64,000 nt of DNA. It comes from Cohnella silvisoli (GTDB lineage Bacteria > Bacillota > Bacilli > Paenibacillales > Paenibacillaceae). The position numbers and the translations under genes were made by a program. The stretch covers positions 806,001-870,000 of the forward strand of contig NZ_JAIOAP010000001.1 of NCBI RefSeq assembly GCF_021190915.1. Reading direction: 5' to 3'. The notes beneath the pieces are model-generated. The model saw nothing but the letters and a program-made list of their open reading frames with translations. It made no database searches and was not told the DNA's origin. This document shows, piece by piece, positions 18,205 through 26,615 of this stretch (within the stretch, counting starts at the first letter, position 1; each line of letters opens with the position of its first letter).

Positions 18205-19926
18205 ATGAAGGAAACACGTTGGACGATCTTTCATAAAATCCTGCTGTTCATTGTGCTTTTGTTAATACCTATCGTACTTCTTTATTCATATTCCAATTTG
18301 GTGTCGGTGAAAGTCGTTCAGGACACCCTGCGCGAGTCGCTTGTGAGCCGATTGTCATTTTTGCAGAATCGCCTGAATACCCAAGTCAATCACATGTCAA
18401 GGAGCGGGTTTCTGCTTAGCGCGGATCCTTCTTTAAGTTCCGTCGATTCCTTGGACAGCTTCAAGGAATACTTTGACGTCATTCAATTCAAAAAACAGCT
18501 GGAAGCCCGCATTGCCGTTCAGAGCAATACGATGGAATGGCCGATGGCGATATCCGTATATTTCCCGCTGTCCGCGCAAGTGATATCGCCTGCCTCCGTT
18601 GTACCTTATGACAAGCAATACCTGGAATCGCGGGTAAACAGCCAATGGAAGGCATGGAAAGTTCCGGGTACGGATTCCGGAAGGTTCGATTTTTATTTCT
18701 ACGCGTCAACTCCCTATTCCGCCTATTATAATCCGGCAAGCGCGGACAATATCGTTGAAATCCGCTTTTCCGACAGCAGCTTGATCAGCATGCTTGATGA
18801 TTATAAGCAATCCGCGCAGGGTGACCCGTTTTTGTTTCTTCAAGGGACAGGCGTTATTGCCAACAGTTCTGCCGATCGGAGCGTAGTCGCGCAAGTTACT
18901 GAGGCTCTGAACAGCCGCCCGAAGCACGAGCAAGACTCGTTCAACCTTCAATTAAACGGGGAATCTTATTTGGTCAATAGTATTTTATCCCCGGCGCTCG
19001 GTTGGACGCTCGTTGACTTCGTGCCGATGCAGCATGTGCTGATGCCGATGAAGGAAAGCACCCGGCTCTTCTATGTTTCCATCGGAATGTTGTTGGTTGT
19101 GGGGATCATTACCGCGTTCTTGTTATACCGTCATGTACAGCTTCCGCTGCGGATTTTGGTGCGTAGTCTGAAAAGCGTCAAACGGGGCGACTTTTCCACG
19201 CGTATCTTAAATCGGTCGCATAATGAATTTCGGTTCGTATTTCAACAATTTAACGAAATGACCGGACAGATAGGCGAATTGGTTGACCATGTATATCGTC
19301 AGAAGCTGGCTACCCGCGATGCGCAATTGAAGCAGCTTCAGTCGCAGATCAATCCGCATTTTCTCTATAACTGCCTCTATTACATCGTCAATATGGTTCG
19401 CTTGGGCAAAGAGGATGCGGTCGAGAAGATGGCCATGAATTTAGGGGATTATTATAAATACACAACCCGCTCGGAGAAACAGGAAGCAGCTCTTGCGGAA
19501 GAAATACAGCTTGTCGTGAATTATTTGGAAATTCAAAATTTGCGAATGAAACGAATTCAATATTCCATCGATCTTCCCCAGGAAGTTCTTAGCTTGGAAG
19601 TACCGCGCCTCCTGTTGCAACCGGTCGTTGAGAATGCGGTTATTCACGGCATCGAACCTCAGATCGATGGGGGCCATATTCGTATATCCGGCAAACGGGA
19701 AGGGAACCGGGTAGAAATCGTAGTCGAAGATAACGGAATCGGCGTCTCCCCGGAGAAGCTCGATGAATTAACGCAACAGTTGAACATGCCCATGCGGCAA
19801 GATATGGGCTACGGGATTTGGAACGTAAACCAGAGGCTCATGCTTAGCTTCGGAGACAGATCGGGCGTTCGATATGAGCATTCGGCAGAGGGCGGGCTGA
19901 CGGTAACCCTGATTTGGTACTTGTAA
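18205..19926 (+). CDS. Sensor histidine kinase, YesM type
   Basis: The 573-residue protein has a first membrane span at about residues 10-30, a large extracellular sensor region, a second span at about 290-310, a HAMP linker, and a His_kinase domain. The H-box is QLQSQINPHFLYNCLYYIVN. The ATPase domain shows PVVENAVIHGIEP (N-box), VEDNGIGV and GYGIWNVNQRL (G-boxes). The family senses sugars outside the cell, often through the SBP, and phosphorylates the cognate AraC-type response regulator, here the next gene. The Shine-Dalgarno (TTAGGG) is weak, so the start is less certain. It lies in the importer operon. Confidence 0.92.
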   Translation: MKETRWTIFHKILLFIVLLLIPIVLLYSYSNLVSVKVVQDTLRESLVSRLSFLQNRLNTQVNHMSRSGFLLSADPSLSSVDSLDSFKEYFDVIQFKKQLEARIAVQSNTMEWPMAISVYFPLSAQVISPASVVPYDKQYLESRVNSQWKAWKVPGTDSGRFDFYFYASTPYSAYYNPASADNIVEIRFSDSSLISMLDDYKQSAQGDPFLFLQGTGVIANSSADRSVVAQVTEALNSRPKHEQDSFNLQLNGESYLVNSILSPALGWTLVDFVPMQHVLMPMKESTRLFYVSIGMLLVVGIITAFLLYRHVQLPLRILVRSLKSVKRGDFSTRILNRSHNEFRFVFQQFNEMTGQIGELVDHVYRQKLATRDAQLKQLQSQINPHFLYNCLYYIVNMVRLGKEDAVEKMAMNLGDYYKYTTRSEKQEAALAEEIQLVVNYLEIQNLRMKRIQYSIDLPQEVLSLEVPRLLLQPVVENAVIHGIEPQIDGGHIRISGKREGNRVEIVVEDNGIGVSPEKLDELTQQLNMPMRQDMGYGIWNVNQRLMLSFGDRSGVRYEHSAEGGLTVTLIWYL

Positions 19927-19953
19927 CATCACGTAAAGCTTAGGGGGATCAGG

Positions 19954-21591
19954 ATGTTTCAGCTGATGATTGTGGATGATGAGCCGTCGGTTCGCGAAGG
20001 CATTGCGCTTACCGTGCCATGGGGTCAATTGGATGTTGAGGTTGTCTATCAAGCTGCCTCGGGATATGAGGCGCTTGAATTGATGAAGCAGCACTCCATC
20101 GATATTGTCATCACCGACATACGGATGCCAGGCATGAGCGGGCTTGAGCTGATCCATGCGATCCTTAATACGTGGACGGGCACCAGGTGCATTATTTTAT
20201 CGGGGCATGCCGAATTTCAATACGCGCAGGAAGCGATCCGTTCGCAAACGATGGATTACTTGGTGAAGCCGATTCGTACGGAAGAGCTCATCGAAACGGT
20301 GCGGGGCGTACAGCAGAAGCTGAGGCAGGAATGGGAGCAGGTGAGCTCCGTTCAGCAAACGATGTCGAAGCTGTATCAACATCGTCCTTTCATGCGCAGC
20401 AAATTATTAAGCGACATATTAAACGGCCATTATATTTCGCGCGCGTTTCTCGAGGAGCAGATGGCTTTTCTGGAAATCCCTTTTGCCGAAGGGGATGAAA
20501 TTGCCATGATGATCATTCGGCTAGAGGAGGAATTCGTCAATTATGACGAGAATAGCCTGCATCTGTTGGAGTATGCCGTCTGTAACATTACGGAGGAAAT
20601 ATTCGGCAAACACTTTAAGCTCTGGTATTACAAAGACGCGCATGATTTTCTGGTGTTCTCCATTAAATTCGATGCCGCGGATAAGTCTGATCTCCTAATG
20701 GAAGACAGGCTCGCGGACAAAGGAAAGCAACAGTTAATCGAGCGGCTGGCGGCGCAGTTGCAGAAAAACGTCCAAACCTATTTAAGAGGACGCATTTCTT
20801 TGATGATCAGCCAGTGGGGATGTTTTCCCCGGGATGTCCGTGAGCTCTATGAGACATCAATATCCACAATGAGGACGCGTATCGGCAGCGATCAAGGCTA
20901 CTTTTTCACGATGATGGATGAACCGAAGAAGCTCAAAGTTAATTCGCTTGATGAGCTCTATCGTACGCCGACGTTGCTGCATTTGCTGGAGGCGGGCAAG
21001 TGGATTGACGCGGAAAATAAGCTGCTGCGGATTTCGGGTGAAATCAATGAACGGTTTAGCGATTCGCGCGAGCATCTGATGGAAGCTTTCTATGTCATCT
21101 ATGCTACCTTCTCCAACATGGCGCACCAGAATGGGCAGCAATTGGCTCAGTTAATCCCTAACGAATATCGAATGGTCGGCAAAGCGGAAGATTTACGCTC
21201 GGGCAATCAACTTACGCTTTGGTCCCTTCGCGTATTAAGCCGGTTGAAGGAAGATATGGCTATTCATACGAAGAGCGCTAGAACGACGATATTGGATCAG
21301 GTACGCGAATACGTGGAGCGCCATCTTGCGGAAGATGTCTCGCTTATAGCGATAGCGGATCATGTTCACCTGCATCCGGTCTATTTATCTAAAGTGTTCA
21401 AATCGGAGACGGGTGAAACGCTAACCGACTATTTGCACCAATTGAAGATGAGCAAAGCAGCTCATTTATTGAAGCAATCCGATTTGAAAATTTATGAAAT
21501 CGCAGCGCAGGTCGGTTACGAAAGCACCTACTTCATGAAAGTGTTCAAGCGGCATTTCAGCGTTACCCCGCAGGAATACCGGGAGAGTTAA
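19954..21591 (+). CDS. Response regulator with AraC-type DNA-binding domain, YesN type
   Basis: The 545-residue protein has an N-terminal receiver (VDDEPSVREG; phosphoacceptor Asp in VITDIRMPG, about residue 54; Lys in YLVKPI). A long helical middle region follows, then two helix-turn-helix motifs at the C-terminus (VSLIAIADHVHLHPVYLSKVF and IYEIAAQVGYESTYFMKVF). TAGGGGG lies 6 nt upstream of the start. Its cognate kinase is the preceding gene. The three promoters of shared layout at 9595, 13204 and 14401 are the natural candidate targets, which would make the operon positively autoregulated. Confidence 0.93.
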   Translation: MFQLMIVDDEPSVREGIALTVPWGQLDVEVVYQAASGYEALELMKQHSIDIVITDIRMPGMSGLELIHAILNTWTGTRCIILSGHAEFQYAQEAIRSQTMDYLVKPIRTEELIETVRGVQQKLRQEWEQVSSVQQTMSKLYQHRPFMRSKLLSDILNGHYISRAFLEEQMAFLEIPFAEGDEIAMMIIRLEEEFVNYDENSLHLLEYAVCNITEEIFGKHFKLWYYKDAHDFLVFSIKFDAADKSDLLMEDRLADKGKQQLIERLAAQLQKNVQTYLRGRISLMISQWGCFPRDVRELYETSISTMRTRIGSDQGYFFTMMDEPKKLKVNSLDELYRTPTLLHLLEAGKWIDAENKLLRISGEINERFSDSREHLMEAFYVIYATFSNMAHQNGQQLAQLIPNEYRMVGKAEDLRSGNQLTLWSLRVLSRLKEDMAIHTKSARTTILDQVREYVERHLAEDVSLIAIADHVHLHPVYLSKVFKSETGETLTDYLHQLKMSKAAHLLKQSDLKIYEIAAQVGYESTYFMKVFKRHFSVTPQEYRES

Positions 21592-21622
21592 CCATTAGAG
21601 GGAAATATGGAGGAGATAAAAT

Positions 21623-22855
21623 ATGAGTAAATATTATTCGCTTAAGCAAGTGAACGGACGCTGGACGTTCGAGGATGGAGCGGGAAAATCCTTCTACTCG
21701 TTGGGAGTCAATTGTTTTAATTACGGGCTAGGAATTCCGATGGAAGAAAAGCTGATCGGCAAATACGGGGGTCCGGGTTGGTATGAGCGTTGGGCTGCCG
21801 ACAAGATTGACGAGGTGCGGGGGCTTGGTTTCAACACGCTGGCCGCTTGGCACGATAATTACTTCGCGAAGCTGGCAATCCCTAAGACGATTGAGATTCG
21901 CTGTTCCCGGAAATCGAAGATGGTTAACAACGGATGGGGCGGGTATGGATTCCCCGACGTGTTCGATCCGAGCTTCGCCGCTTCCGCGCATGACGCCATG
22001 GTCGAAACCTTTTACAATAAAGGCGTGGATCTTGCGGAAGACCCGTCGTTGATCGGATTATATACGGATAACGAGCTTCATTGGTGGGGGACTTCCGGAC
22101 AATGGGGGATGGACGATCCGGGCAAAGGAAAGAACGATACGAATTTGGTAGAGGACTATATTAAACTTCCGGCGGATGCCAGCGGCAAAAAGGCGTGGGT
22201 GGCATTCCTGCAAGAGCGTTATCATACGATCGAGAGGCTGAACGAGTTGTGGGCCGCGGAATATGAAGCGTTCGAGGATTTGTTGTGGATTAAGGAATAC
22301 AGAACGGTAGAGTCGGTTTATGAGCAGGATAAGCTTGAATTTCTGAAAATTATCGCCGAGAGTTATTTCCGTATAACGACCGAGATTTTGCGGATGTACG
22401 ATAACAATCATTTGATCTTGGGCTGCCGATTAGTCGGCACGAGCACGCCCGATGTCGTGTTGGAAGTCATGGGTAGGTATGTCGATGTCATGTCGGTCAA
22501 TTTCTACAGCTTTGACGTACCGAAAGATTACTTGGATCGGGCTTATGGAATTACCGGCAAACCGATGATGATTACGGAATTCAGCTTCGGCGCCGGCCGG
22601 AGCGCCGGATTCGACCTGATTACGAACGGTGCGCAGCTTACCCACGTGCGGGATCAGAAGCGCCGGGGCGAAAGCTACCGAAAGTTCGTAACCCAAGCGG
22701 CTCGTTTGCCGTATATGGTGGGGTCGCACTGGTTTGCTTTGTACGACTTCTGGGACCGAAACGGATTAATCGGCAACTACGGACTTTACGACAAGGAAGA
22801 TCGACTATGGCCCGAGTTCGCGGAAGCGGTTAAGGCGACCCATAAGCAACTGTAG
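21623..22855 (+). CDS. Clan GH-A glycoside hydrolase, GH50-like
   Basis: The 410-residue protein lacks a signal peptide. It opens with GKSFYSLGVNCFNYG and LGFNTLAAWHDNYF, followed by FPDVFDPSF and YTDNELHWWG. The last holds the Asn-Glu acid/base pair typical of clan GH-A, and ITEFSFGA near residue 325 is the probable nucleophile strand. The order resembles the catalytic domain of GH50 agarases and their uncharacterised relatives. GGAGG precedes the ATG by 11 nt. It closes the YesMN operon, so it should cut the imported oligosaccharide. Whether the substrate is agar-like, uronan-like or something else cannot be told from sequence. Confidence 0.7.
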   Translation: MSKYYSLKQVNGRWTFEDGAGKSFYSLGVNCFNYGLGIPMEEKLIGKYGGPGWYERWAADKIDEVRGLGFNTLAAWHDNYFAKLAIPKTIEIRCSRKSKMVNNGWGGYGFPDVFDPSFAASAHDAMVETFYNKGVDLAEDPSLIGLYTDNELHWWGTSGQWGMDDPGKGKNDTNLVEDYIKLPADASGKKAWVAFLQERYHTIERLNELWAAEYEAFEDLLWIKEYRTVESVYEQDKLEFLKIIAESYFRITTEILRMYDNNHLILGCRLVGTSTPDVVLEVMGRYVDVMSVNFYSFDVPKDYLDRAYGITGKPMMITEFSFGAGRSAGFDLITNGAQLTHVRDQKRRGESYRKFVTQAARLPYMVGSHWFALYDFWDRNGLIGNYGLYDKEDRLWPEFAEAVKATHKQL

Positions 22856-22873
22856 TGACTTTAGTAATTCCAT

Positions 22874-22939
22874 CTTCATGAAATCTTCATTCAACATTCA
22901 TCATACCTTCATGCAGTTTTTTAGCGTGAATGGTATGAT
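22874..22939 (+). promoter_or_regulatory. Four PhoP/OmpR-type direct repeats and -10 before trxB
   Basis: CTTCAT, CTTCAT, ATTCAT and CTTCAT start at 22874, 22885, 22896 and 22907, an exact 11-bp period (6-bp box plus 5-bp spacer). TATGAT follows at 22934-22939. The spacing is that of PhoP/PhoB-family operators. Which regulator binds is inferred. Confidence 0.6.
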
Positions 22940-22983
22940 TTTTTTATATCTATAAATAGATCAAGTTTAAATAAAGGATGTGG

Positions 22984-23961
22984 ATGAAGATGCGCAAAAC
23001 GATCATTATCGGAACTGGCCCTGCGGGGCTAACGGCAGCAATATACTTGGCGCGGGCCAACTTGAATCCTCTTGTAATCGAGGGACCCGAACCGGGCGGA
23101 CAGCTGACGACAACGACCGAAGTGGAAAATTTCCCGGGGTTCCCGGACGGAATCATGGGGCCTGAGCTCATGGCGAACATGCGCAAGCAAGCGGAGCGAT
23201 TCGGTGCGGAATTCCGTTCAGGCTGGGTTAATAAAGTGGACATGTCGAAGCGCCCGTTCACCTTATCCGTAGAAGGCATGGGTGAATTGACCGCGGAAAC
23301 GCTCATTATCTCTACTGGCGCTTCGGCTAAATATTTAGGGATTACGGGCGAGCGGGACAACGTCGGACGAGGAGTAAGCACTTGCGCGACCTGTGACGGA
23401 TTTTTCTTCCGCAACAAGAAGATCATCGTTGTTGGCGGCGGAGATTCCGCGATGGAAGAAGCCCACTTCCTCACTCGCTTCGCGTCAGAGGTCGTGCTCG
23501 TTAATCGCCGCAATGAGCTTCGCGCTTCGAAGATCATGCAGGATCGCGCGCGCAGCAACCCTAAGATCAGTTGGAGCCTGAACCGGACTCCGCTGGAAGT
23601 GTTGAGCGGCCCGCTCGGTGTTACTGGTTTGAGGGTTACGAATAACGAAACAGGACTCGAAGAAGTGATTGATACCGACGGCATATTCGTTGCAATCGGC
23701 CATACGCCGAATACCCGTTTCTTAGACGGGCAGCTGGATACCGATGAAACCGGATATTTGCTCGTCAATCCCGGCACGACCGAAACCAATATCCCCGGCG
23801 TATTCGCTTGCGGAGACGTGCAGGATCATAAATACCGCCAAGCCATCAGCGCTGCGGGAACAGGCTGCATGGCGGCGCTCGATTGCGAAAGATTTCTGGA
23901 GGATGCGGCTCATCATTCAGAGTCCGAAGAAAGCTCGGGGCAATCGGCTGTATTGATGTAA
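22984..23961 (+). CDS. trxB: Thioredoxin reductase (NADPH, FAD)
   Basis: The 325-residue flavoprotein shows the FAD-binding motif IIIGTGPAGLTAA, the redox-active CATC in TCATCDGFFF, the NADPH motif GGGDSAMEEA and the C-terminal FAD contact ACGDVQD. It transfers electrons from NADPH to thioredoxin in the cytoplasm. Three in-frame ATGs exist at 22978, 22984 and 22990; AAAGGA (22973-22978) favours 22984. The C-terminal 20 residues are Ser/Glu-rich. The gene is alone between two intergenic regions and is preceded by four 11-bp direct repeats, an unusual control arrangement for trxB, so a paralogue with a specialised role is possible. Confidence 0.93.
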   Translation: MKMRKTIIIGTGPAGLTAAIYLARANLNPLVIEGPEPGGQLTTTTEVENFPGFPDGIMGPELMANMRKQAERFGAEFRSGWVNKVDMSKRPFTLSVEGMGELTAETLIISTGASAKYLGITGERDNVGRGVSTCATCDGFFFRNKKIIVVGGGDSAMEEAHFLTRFASEVVLVNRRNELRASKIMQDRARSNPKISWSLNRTPLEVLSGPLGVTGLRVTNNETGLEEVIDTDGIFVAIGHTPNTRFLDGQLDTDETGYLLVNPGTTETNIPGVFACGDVQDHKYRQAISAAGTGCMAALDCERFLEDAAHHSESEESSGQSAVLM

Positions 23962-24081
23962 TTTGGAGCGGAAAGTTGCCGCGCGACCATCATAAATAAT
24001 TATGGCTATCAAGTTTACTCAGGGCGCTGCGAAGTCAGTTAGAGTAATCATGCAGTAAGAAATAATCGAAGTGGTTTGATA

Positions 24082-24270
24082 TAGCGGCAAATCCTGCCGT
24101 TATATCACAGTTGCTACCCGTTCCCATACTCATAGTGGCAGTAATTGCCGTTATTCAAGGAATTCTTAATAATTTCGAGGCATAATTGGATCGATAGCGG
24201 CAATCGCTGCCGTTATCCCTGTGAAAAATGACATTTGTGATGAGATAGCGGCAAATCCTGCCGTTAAATC
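24082..24270. repeat. Phased short hairpins, array 2 (four copies)
   Basis: Imperfect inverted repeats of the type TAGCGGCA-N4-CTGCCGTTA start at 24082, 24133, 24195 and 24246. Spacings are 51, 62 and 51 bp; linkers are not similar to each other. The rest of the 23962-24577 gap holds no ORF I can support. Confidence 0.75.
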
Positions 24271-24375
24271 TAGTAAGCGGTCTCGAAGTCCTTGGGCGAC
24301 TGTATACGTTTGTATCCTGATTATTCGATTCCCGTCCACCTGAGCTAACTTGATAGCCATATAAATAATTAAATT

Positions 24376-24415
24376 AAAGTGGCGGAGCAGGACATTCCTG
24401 CAACGCCACTTTTTC
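24376..24415 (+). terminator. Intrinsic terminator in the trxB-TA gap
   Basis: AAAGTGGCG pairs with CGCCACTTT around an inner GCAGGA/TCCTGC stem, followed by five Ts. Confidence 0.8.
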
Positions 24416-24577
24416 GATTTCAGTCGATTGTTACATCCCTGACTTATACTCATTCAAGAAAAACAATGCTTTGTTGAACTACGCTTGATGTATAATAAAG
24501 TATAATATTAGACAAATAAGATAAAGTGAACATAAATAATAAAGTGATTGATCATGATATTGAGGAGGGTTAATTTC

Positions 24578-24838
24578 ATGAGAAAGTTGAAGGAACAACA
24601 AATTGAGTTGCTTAAATTAATAATTGATGATGGCGATACGACTTTCGAGATAGATGGGACGAAATATGAAATCTGCGTGATTGCGGAGAATGATATTTTT
24701 AGGACGTCAGTAGTTGAGGATATGGAGAGTAACAGTGAGCTAAAGGATGTTCTGATACAGGCTAAGAAGGATATCAAAGAAGGAAATTATTATTCCTCTG
24801 AGGAAATGAAAGATATGATCCGAAGAGGCGAGGCGTAG
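24578..24838 (+). CDS. Small antitoxin-like protein of a type II pair
   Basis: The 86-residue protein starts at ATG 24578, 9 nt after GGAGGG. The first half is a short alpha/beta region (DDGDTTFEIDGTKYEICVI). The second half is acidic and helical and ends EGNYYSSEEMKDMIRRGEA, a tail like those RelB/Phd-type antitoxins use to wrap the toxin. The next gene begins 1 nt after its stop, the usual antitoxin-first layout. AT content is well above the neighbours, suggesting horizontal transfer. The family is not recognised with certainty. Confidence 0.6.
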   Translation: MRKLKEQQIELLKLIIDDGDTTFEIDGTKYEICVIAENDIFRTSVVEDMESNSELKDVLIQAKKDIKEGNYYSSEEMKDMIRRGEA

Positions 24839-24839
24839 A

Positions 24840-25118
24840 ATGAAATTTATTTGGCTAGGTACTACTCGCAAAGCATTTAATAATATCTGGAGCAGTCATT
24901 TTTCAGAAGGTGAAATTATCACTTATAAGTTGCAATTACTTGAACGAATTGAAAATAAAATTGTTTTGATGGGTAAGAGTATGCCTGTAAAGAAACCAGA
25001 CTGGGAAAGCAGCTACAAGATCATTGTAGATAGATATATTGTCTACTACTCCTTCTCGAAAGATTGGGAAGTATGTTATATCGAGTATTTCATTCATACA
25101 AGCCAACAAAAATTTTAG
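24840..25118 (+). CDS. RelE/ParE-like toxin candidate
   Basis: The 92-residue protein has the length and strand order of RelE/ParE toxins: an N-terminal helix pair, then the central KKPDWESSYKIIVDRYIVYYSF and WEVCYIEYFIHTSQ. The final strands match the antiparallel sheet where these toxins keep basic or aromatic catalytic residues. It is translationally linked to the preceding gene (1-nt gap, with AGAGGCGAGG as ribosome site). RelE members cleave mRNA on ribosomes and ParE members poison gyrase; which applies here is unknown. An AT-rich composition is shared with the partner. Confidence 0.6.
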   Translation: MKFIWLGTTRKAFNNIWSSHFSEGEIITYKLQLLERIENKIVLMGKSMPVKKPDWESSYKIIVDRYIVYYSFSKDWEVCYIEYFIHTSQQKF

Positions 25119-25191
25119 TCTGTAAGGATTCCATTTGATTTGAAAATAACCCAAAGAGCAAAGGAAGTGTGAGGATAGCAAAAAGGCATTC

Positions 25192-25539
25192 ATGCTAGCC
25201 GATAAATCAGAGGAGTTGATCGCTATGGATTCCACGATTAAGGCAGCCGAGGAACGATTGCAGCGGTTAAGCGGCGATGAGCAAACGCTCCAGCTTTATG
25301 AGGCACGTGAGGAAGCATTGATTGAATACACGAGCTCCATATCTGCCGCCAGAAGAGCCGGAATGAAAGAGGGAGTAGAAATCGGGGAGAAAAAGGGCGA
25401 GGAAAAAGGAGAGCGGAACGGAAGAATCAAAGCGAAACAAGAGATCGCAAAGAACATGTTATCCCTGGGACTAGACATAGAATCGATAGAGAAGTGTACC
25501 GGAATGTCGGTTGAAGAGATACAAAAACTAAATAAATAA
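25192..25539 (+). pseudogene. 3' remnant of an Rpn/PD-(D/E)XK nuclease-type transposase-like gene
   Basis: The 115-residue frame matches only the C-terminal part of Rpn-family recombination-promoting nucleases. Visible are the ADKSEELIAMDSTIKAAEERL helix (split here at 20 residues), LYEAREEAL, the Glu/Lys-rich EKKGEEKGERNGRIK segment and the terminal NMLSLGLDIESIEKCTGMS. The N-terminal nuclease domain (about 190 residues in full proteins) is absent, and an in-frame stop lies at 25147-25149. The fragment is therefore probably not functional as a nuclease. It marks past mobile DNA next to the toxin-antitoxin pair. Confidence 0.75.
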
Positions 25540-25560
25540 TGTTAGTCGAGAGGTGCAAAA

Positions 25561-25618
25561 AAGAGTTGTCATCCCGAGGTTGAAATCAACCTAAAGAATG
25601 ACAGCTCTTTCCTCTTTT
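25561..25618. terminator. Terminator between the Rpn remnant and the convergent small gene
   Basis: AAGAGTTGTCAT pairs with ATGACAGCTCTT (25598-25609), with an inner AGGTTG/CAACCT stem, followed by TTTCCTC TTTT. It can serve the plus-strand remnant; the 51-codon minus-strand gene ends nearby. Confidence 0.75.
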
Positions 25619-25639
25619 ATCGACATTCCTGAAATCGAC

Positions 25640-25795
25640 CTAGTGGTCCGGTTCCGCAGTTATCTCGCACGCTTGTTCAGCGGCAGATTGAAATTCTTCC
25701 TCGTTCTGGGAAGCGAGCTTGTCCCCGAATTGGTCGAGTTTGCTTGGATTGCTGGCAGGTCCGTCATTATCAGGCTTGCTGTTTCGCCCCGTCAT
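25640..25795 (-). CDS. 51-residue hydrophilic protein, function unknown
   Basis: A minus-strand ORF starts at ATG 25795 with AAGGGGTG 6 nt upstream and ends at 25640. The peptide is polar and acidic (MTGRNSKPDNDGPASNPS, then DQFGDKLASQNEEEF), without membrane segment or cysteine pair. Its strong ribosome site, coding-like composition and terminator-flanked position support a real gene. I do not recognise the family; small spore or stress proteins of Bacillales have similar composition, but that is only a comparison. Confidence 0.6.
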   Translation of the reverse strand: MTGRNSKPDNDGPASNPSKLDQFGDKLASQNEEEFQSAAEQACEITAEPDH

Positions 25796-25875
25796 CTTAT
25801 CACCCCTTAGGGTTAGAATGACCTAAATGGATTTCCTCATTCATCAGATCGATATTCGATTGACATGAACCGCAT

Positions 25876-25890
25876 AAAGATATTATCTTT
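25876..25890. promoter_or_regulatory. 7-1-7 palindrome before the GntR gene
   Basis: AAAGATATTATCTTT is a perfect palindrome 45 nt before the GntR-family start codon, in an AT-rich promoter region. It is a candidate autoregulatory operator. Confidence 0.45.
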
Positions 25891-25934
25891 AATATAAATA
25901 GATCATATCTTATTAATGTCCAAGAGAGGTCAAC

Positions 25935-26615
25935 ATGAAGAAGCTAGCGCACGAAGAAATTATCGAACAAATGAAAGCAAGAATCGTCTCTGGCGAGTGG
26001 AAACCCGGGGAGCGTCTGCCCACGATGCAGCAATTAGCGGAGGAATTCAAGCTAAGCAGGACGGCCGTTCGAGAAGCATTGCGCATATTGGAAAATCAGC
26101 GGATCGTAAGCATCGAGCATGGACGGGGAGTGTTCGTCAGCAACAATCCAGACCTACTGGAAGATCCGACCGGAAACATGCGTCTTCTAGAATTCGGTTC
26201 CCTGCTTCAACTGCTTGAAGCCCGTCTGGTCGTTGAGCCGGAGATGGCAGCTTTTTGCGCGCAAAGGGTATCGACTGCCCAAACGAAACGTATTCGGGAG
26301 TTGGCGGAACGGATGGAAGAGGAGATGAGACAAGGAAGCGACCATTTTACGACGGACGTTCAGTTTCATCAAGCTATCGCAGAGGGAGCAAACAACCCAC
26401 TGCTCGCGGAGATGTTAACTGTCCTTGCGGATTTGTCGGCACGAGGACGGAGAGAGACGGATAAATTGCCGCATATGCAGACGAAAGCAGCCAGTTACCA
26501 CCGCCTCATCGCAATCGCCATAGAGGAACGTCAAGCGGATCAAGCGCGTTCGCTTATGAGATCCCACATTCAAGACATGATAAATGCAGTTAATGGGAGA
26601 GGAGACTTACAATGA
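25935..26615 (+). CDS. GntR-family (FadR subfamily) regulator of galactonate use
   Basis: The 226-residue protein has an N-terminal winged helix-turn-helix ([20 protein letters not shown], about residues 30-50) and a C-terminal all-helical FCD ligand domain (about 85-220) with the metal-site pattern D-F-H-A and later histidines (ASYHRL, RSHIQDM). FadR-type members sense carboxylic acids such as galactonate or gluconate and repress neighbouring genes. GAGAGG precedes the ATG. The stop overlaps the start of the dehydratase gene by 4 nt, so this is a two-gene operon and the ligand is probably D-galactonate or its product. Confidence 0.92.
   Translation: MKKLAHEEIIEQMKARIVSGEWKPGERLPTMQQLAEEFKLSRTAVREALRILENQRIVSIEHGRGVFVSNNPDLLEDPTGNMRLLEFGSLLQLLEARLVVEPEMAAFCAQRVSTAQTKRIRELAERMEEEMRQGSDHFTTDVQFHQAIAEGANNPLLAEMLTVLADLSARGRRETDKLPHMQTKAASYHRLIAIAIEERQADQARSLMRSHIQDMINAVNGRGDLQ

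Noticed and set aside
25598..25810. 70-residue plus-strand ORF
   Set aside because: It is antisense to the 51-codon gene, starts in a terminator stem and has no ribosome site.
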